From: Paraglomus occultum
Taxonomy: Eukaryota > Glomeromycota > Glomeromycetes > Paraglomerales > Paraglomeraceae
Length of the DNA stretch: 29,928 nt
Direction: 5' to 3'
Assembly: GCA_910592205.1 (NCBI GenBank)
Contig: CAJVPJ010000298.1
Location: 1-29,928, forward strand
Shown: positions 29,475 to 29,928 of the stretch, piece after piece
How positions within the stretch are numbered: the first letter of the stretch is position 1
How the letters are laid out: each line of letters opens with the position of its first letter
The notes under the pieces: model-generated
What the model saw: the letters and a program-made list of their open reading frames with translations, nothing else
What the model was told of the DNA's origin: nothing
Databases searched by the model: none
Made by a program: the position numbers and the translations under genes

Positions 29475-29928
29475 CAGTCAACTGCCTATAATTCGACCCC
29501 CTCGGGTCCGGGGTCACCGTTCGAATTATCGTGATAGTCGAATTATCGATTTTTGGTTACACATGGTACTCGGAATTTTATTTCATAACATATATAAACA
29601 TCACGACTGCCTATAAATGTAAATCTACGTAATTTTCAATAGAAGTTTGTTTACACTGTGACCTACGCTGCCATGCAACTTGATTAATTAGCCGAGAAAT
29701 AACTGACAAATCATTCGCCCGAATGGCAATACCATCATCACGTTGTTGCTCAAGAAACAATAATGACTTTGTCAAGGCATTACACTCGTTGTCCATAACC
29801 ACAACGCTTGTTCTAAACTTGGCCATTTTGGAGGTTTATTTCTCAATGGCCGCGCAGTAGCAGTATTGATGTCAATATCTAGCCATTTTTTTGACTGGGA
29901 AATAATATTCTGTATTGTCGTCTTGCCT
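29475..29928 (-). mobile_element. pogo/Tigger-like element inserted in the MULE gene (runs off window)
   Basis: A terminal repeat starts CAGTCAACTGCCTATAATTCG at 29475, immediately after TA (29473-29474). CAGTCAACT and the AATTCG words are shared with the element at 26633-27371, so they are related families. Subterminal TTCGAATTATCGTGATAG and TCGAATTATCGA repeat nearby. Transposase pieces follow on the - strand. The other end is outside the window. Confidence 0.75.
29611..29928 (-). pseudogene. pogo-like transposase, DNA-binding part joined to C terminus by deletion
   Basis: From the window edge to 29772 one - strand frame reads I-I-S-Q-S-K-K-W-L, then P-P-K-W-P-S-L-E-Q-A-L-W-L-W, the CENP-B-type helix-turn-helix half that precedes the catalytic domain. 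From about 29790 to 29611 a different frame reads E-C-N-A-L-T-K-S-L-L-F-L-E-Q-Q and ends Q-T-S-I-E-N-Y-V-D-L, the C-terminal end. The catalytic DDE domain between them is absent, and the junction near 29785 changes frame. The long ATG-initiated frame across the junction is therefore an artefact of the deletion. Confidence 0.65.

Overview
The window is AT-rich eukaryotic nuclear DNA. Genes have short GT-AG introns (mostly 70-82 nt), intergenic space is long, and decayed transposons are dense. The gene content is a set of serine/threonine-type kinases with unusual N-terminal cysteine-pair linkers, kinase-TPR fusions, a BTB-BACK-TLDc protein, a MULE transposase with a SWIM finger, and pogo/Tigger and KRBA2-type integrase relics. 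This combination is typical of arbuscular mycorrhizal fungi (Glomeromycotina, Rhizophagus-like). That assignment is an inference from protein families, not from a marker gene.

Layout. 1-391 holds the C-terminal TPRs of a gene cut by the window edge. 392-5100 is essentially empty apart from AT-rich palindromic repeats. 5101-7663 (+) and 9706-12323 (-) are two paralogous five-exon kinases lying tail to tail, with a third-copy relic at 12609-12720. 14517-15593 is a 5'-truncated kinase-TPR gene abutting a transposon-tail relic, followed by an unrecognised frameshifted coding stretch (15665-15977). 16180-17785 (-) is a BTB-BACK-TLDc gene. 18212-18764 is a small inverted-repeat transposon carrying an integrase C-terminal fragment. 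20811-22713 is a cluster of MITEs and a pogo-like element, one MITE nested inside the pogo-like relic. 22879-25770 (+) is an intact four-intron kinase fused to sixteen perfect-length TPRs. 26633-27371 is an internally deleted pogo-like element. 28183-29474 (-) is a MULE transposase gene broken by another pogo-like element that begins at 29475 and runs off the window.

The most interesting system is the tail-to-tail kinase pair. Upstream of the complete kinase domain each protein has three further modules that look like degenerate copies of the linker plus kinase N-lobe, separated by CxxC pairs. Introns sit at the equivalent codon boundary (phase 0, 17-18 residues before a G-x-T strand motif) in modules 2, 3 and 4. 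This suggests the protein grew by duplicating an intron-containing N-lobe exon unit. The + copy carries one in-frame stop and a one-base deletion; the deletion can be compensated by a 3' splice site 5 nt further downstream.

The kinase-TPR proteins, the modular kinases and the BTB-TLDc protein all belong to families expanded in these fungi. Nothing in the window links them in one pathway, and no operon-like organisation exists. No rRNA, tRNA or CRISPR feature was recognised.
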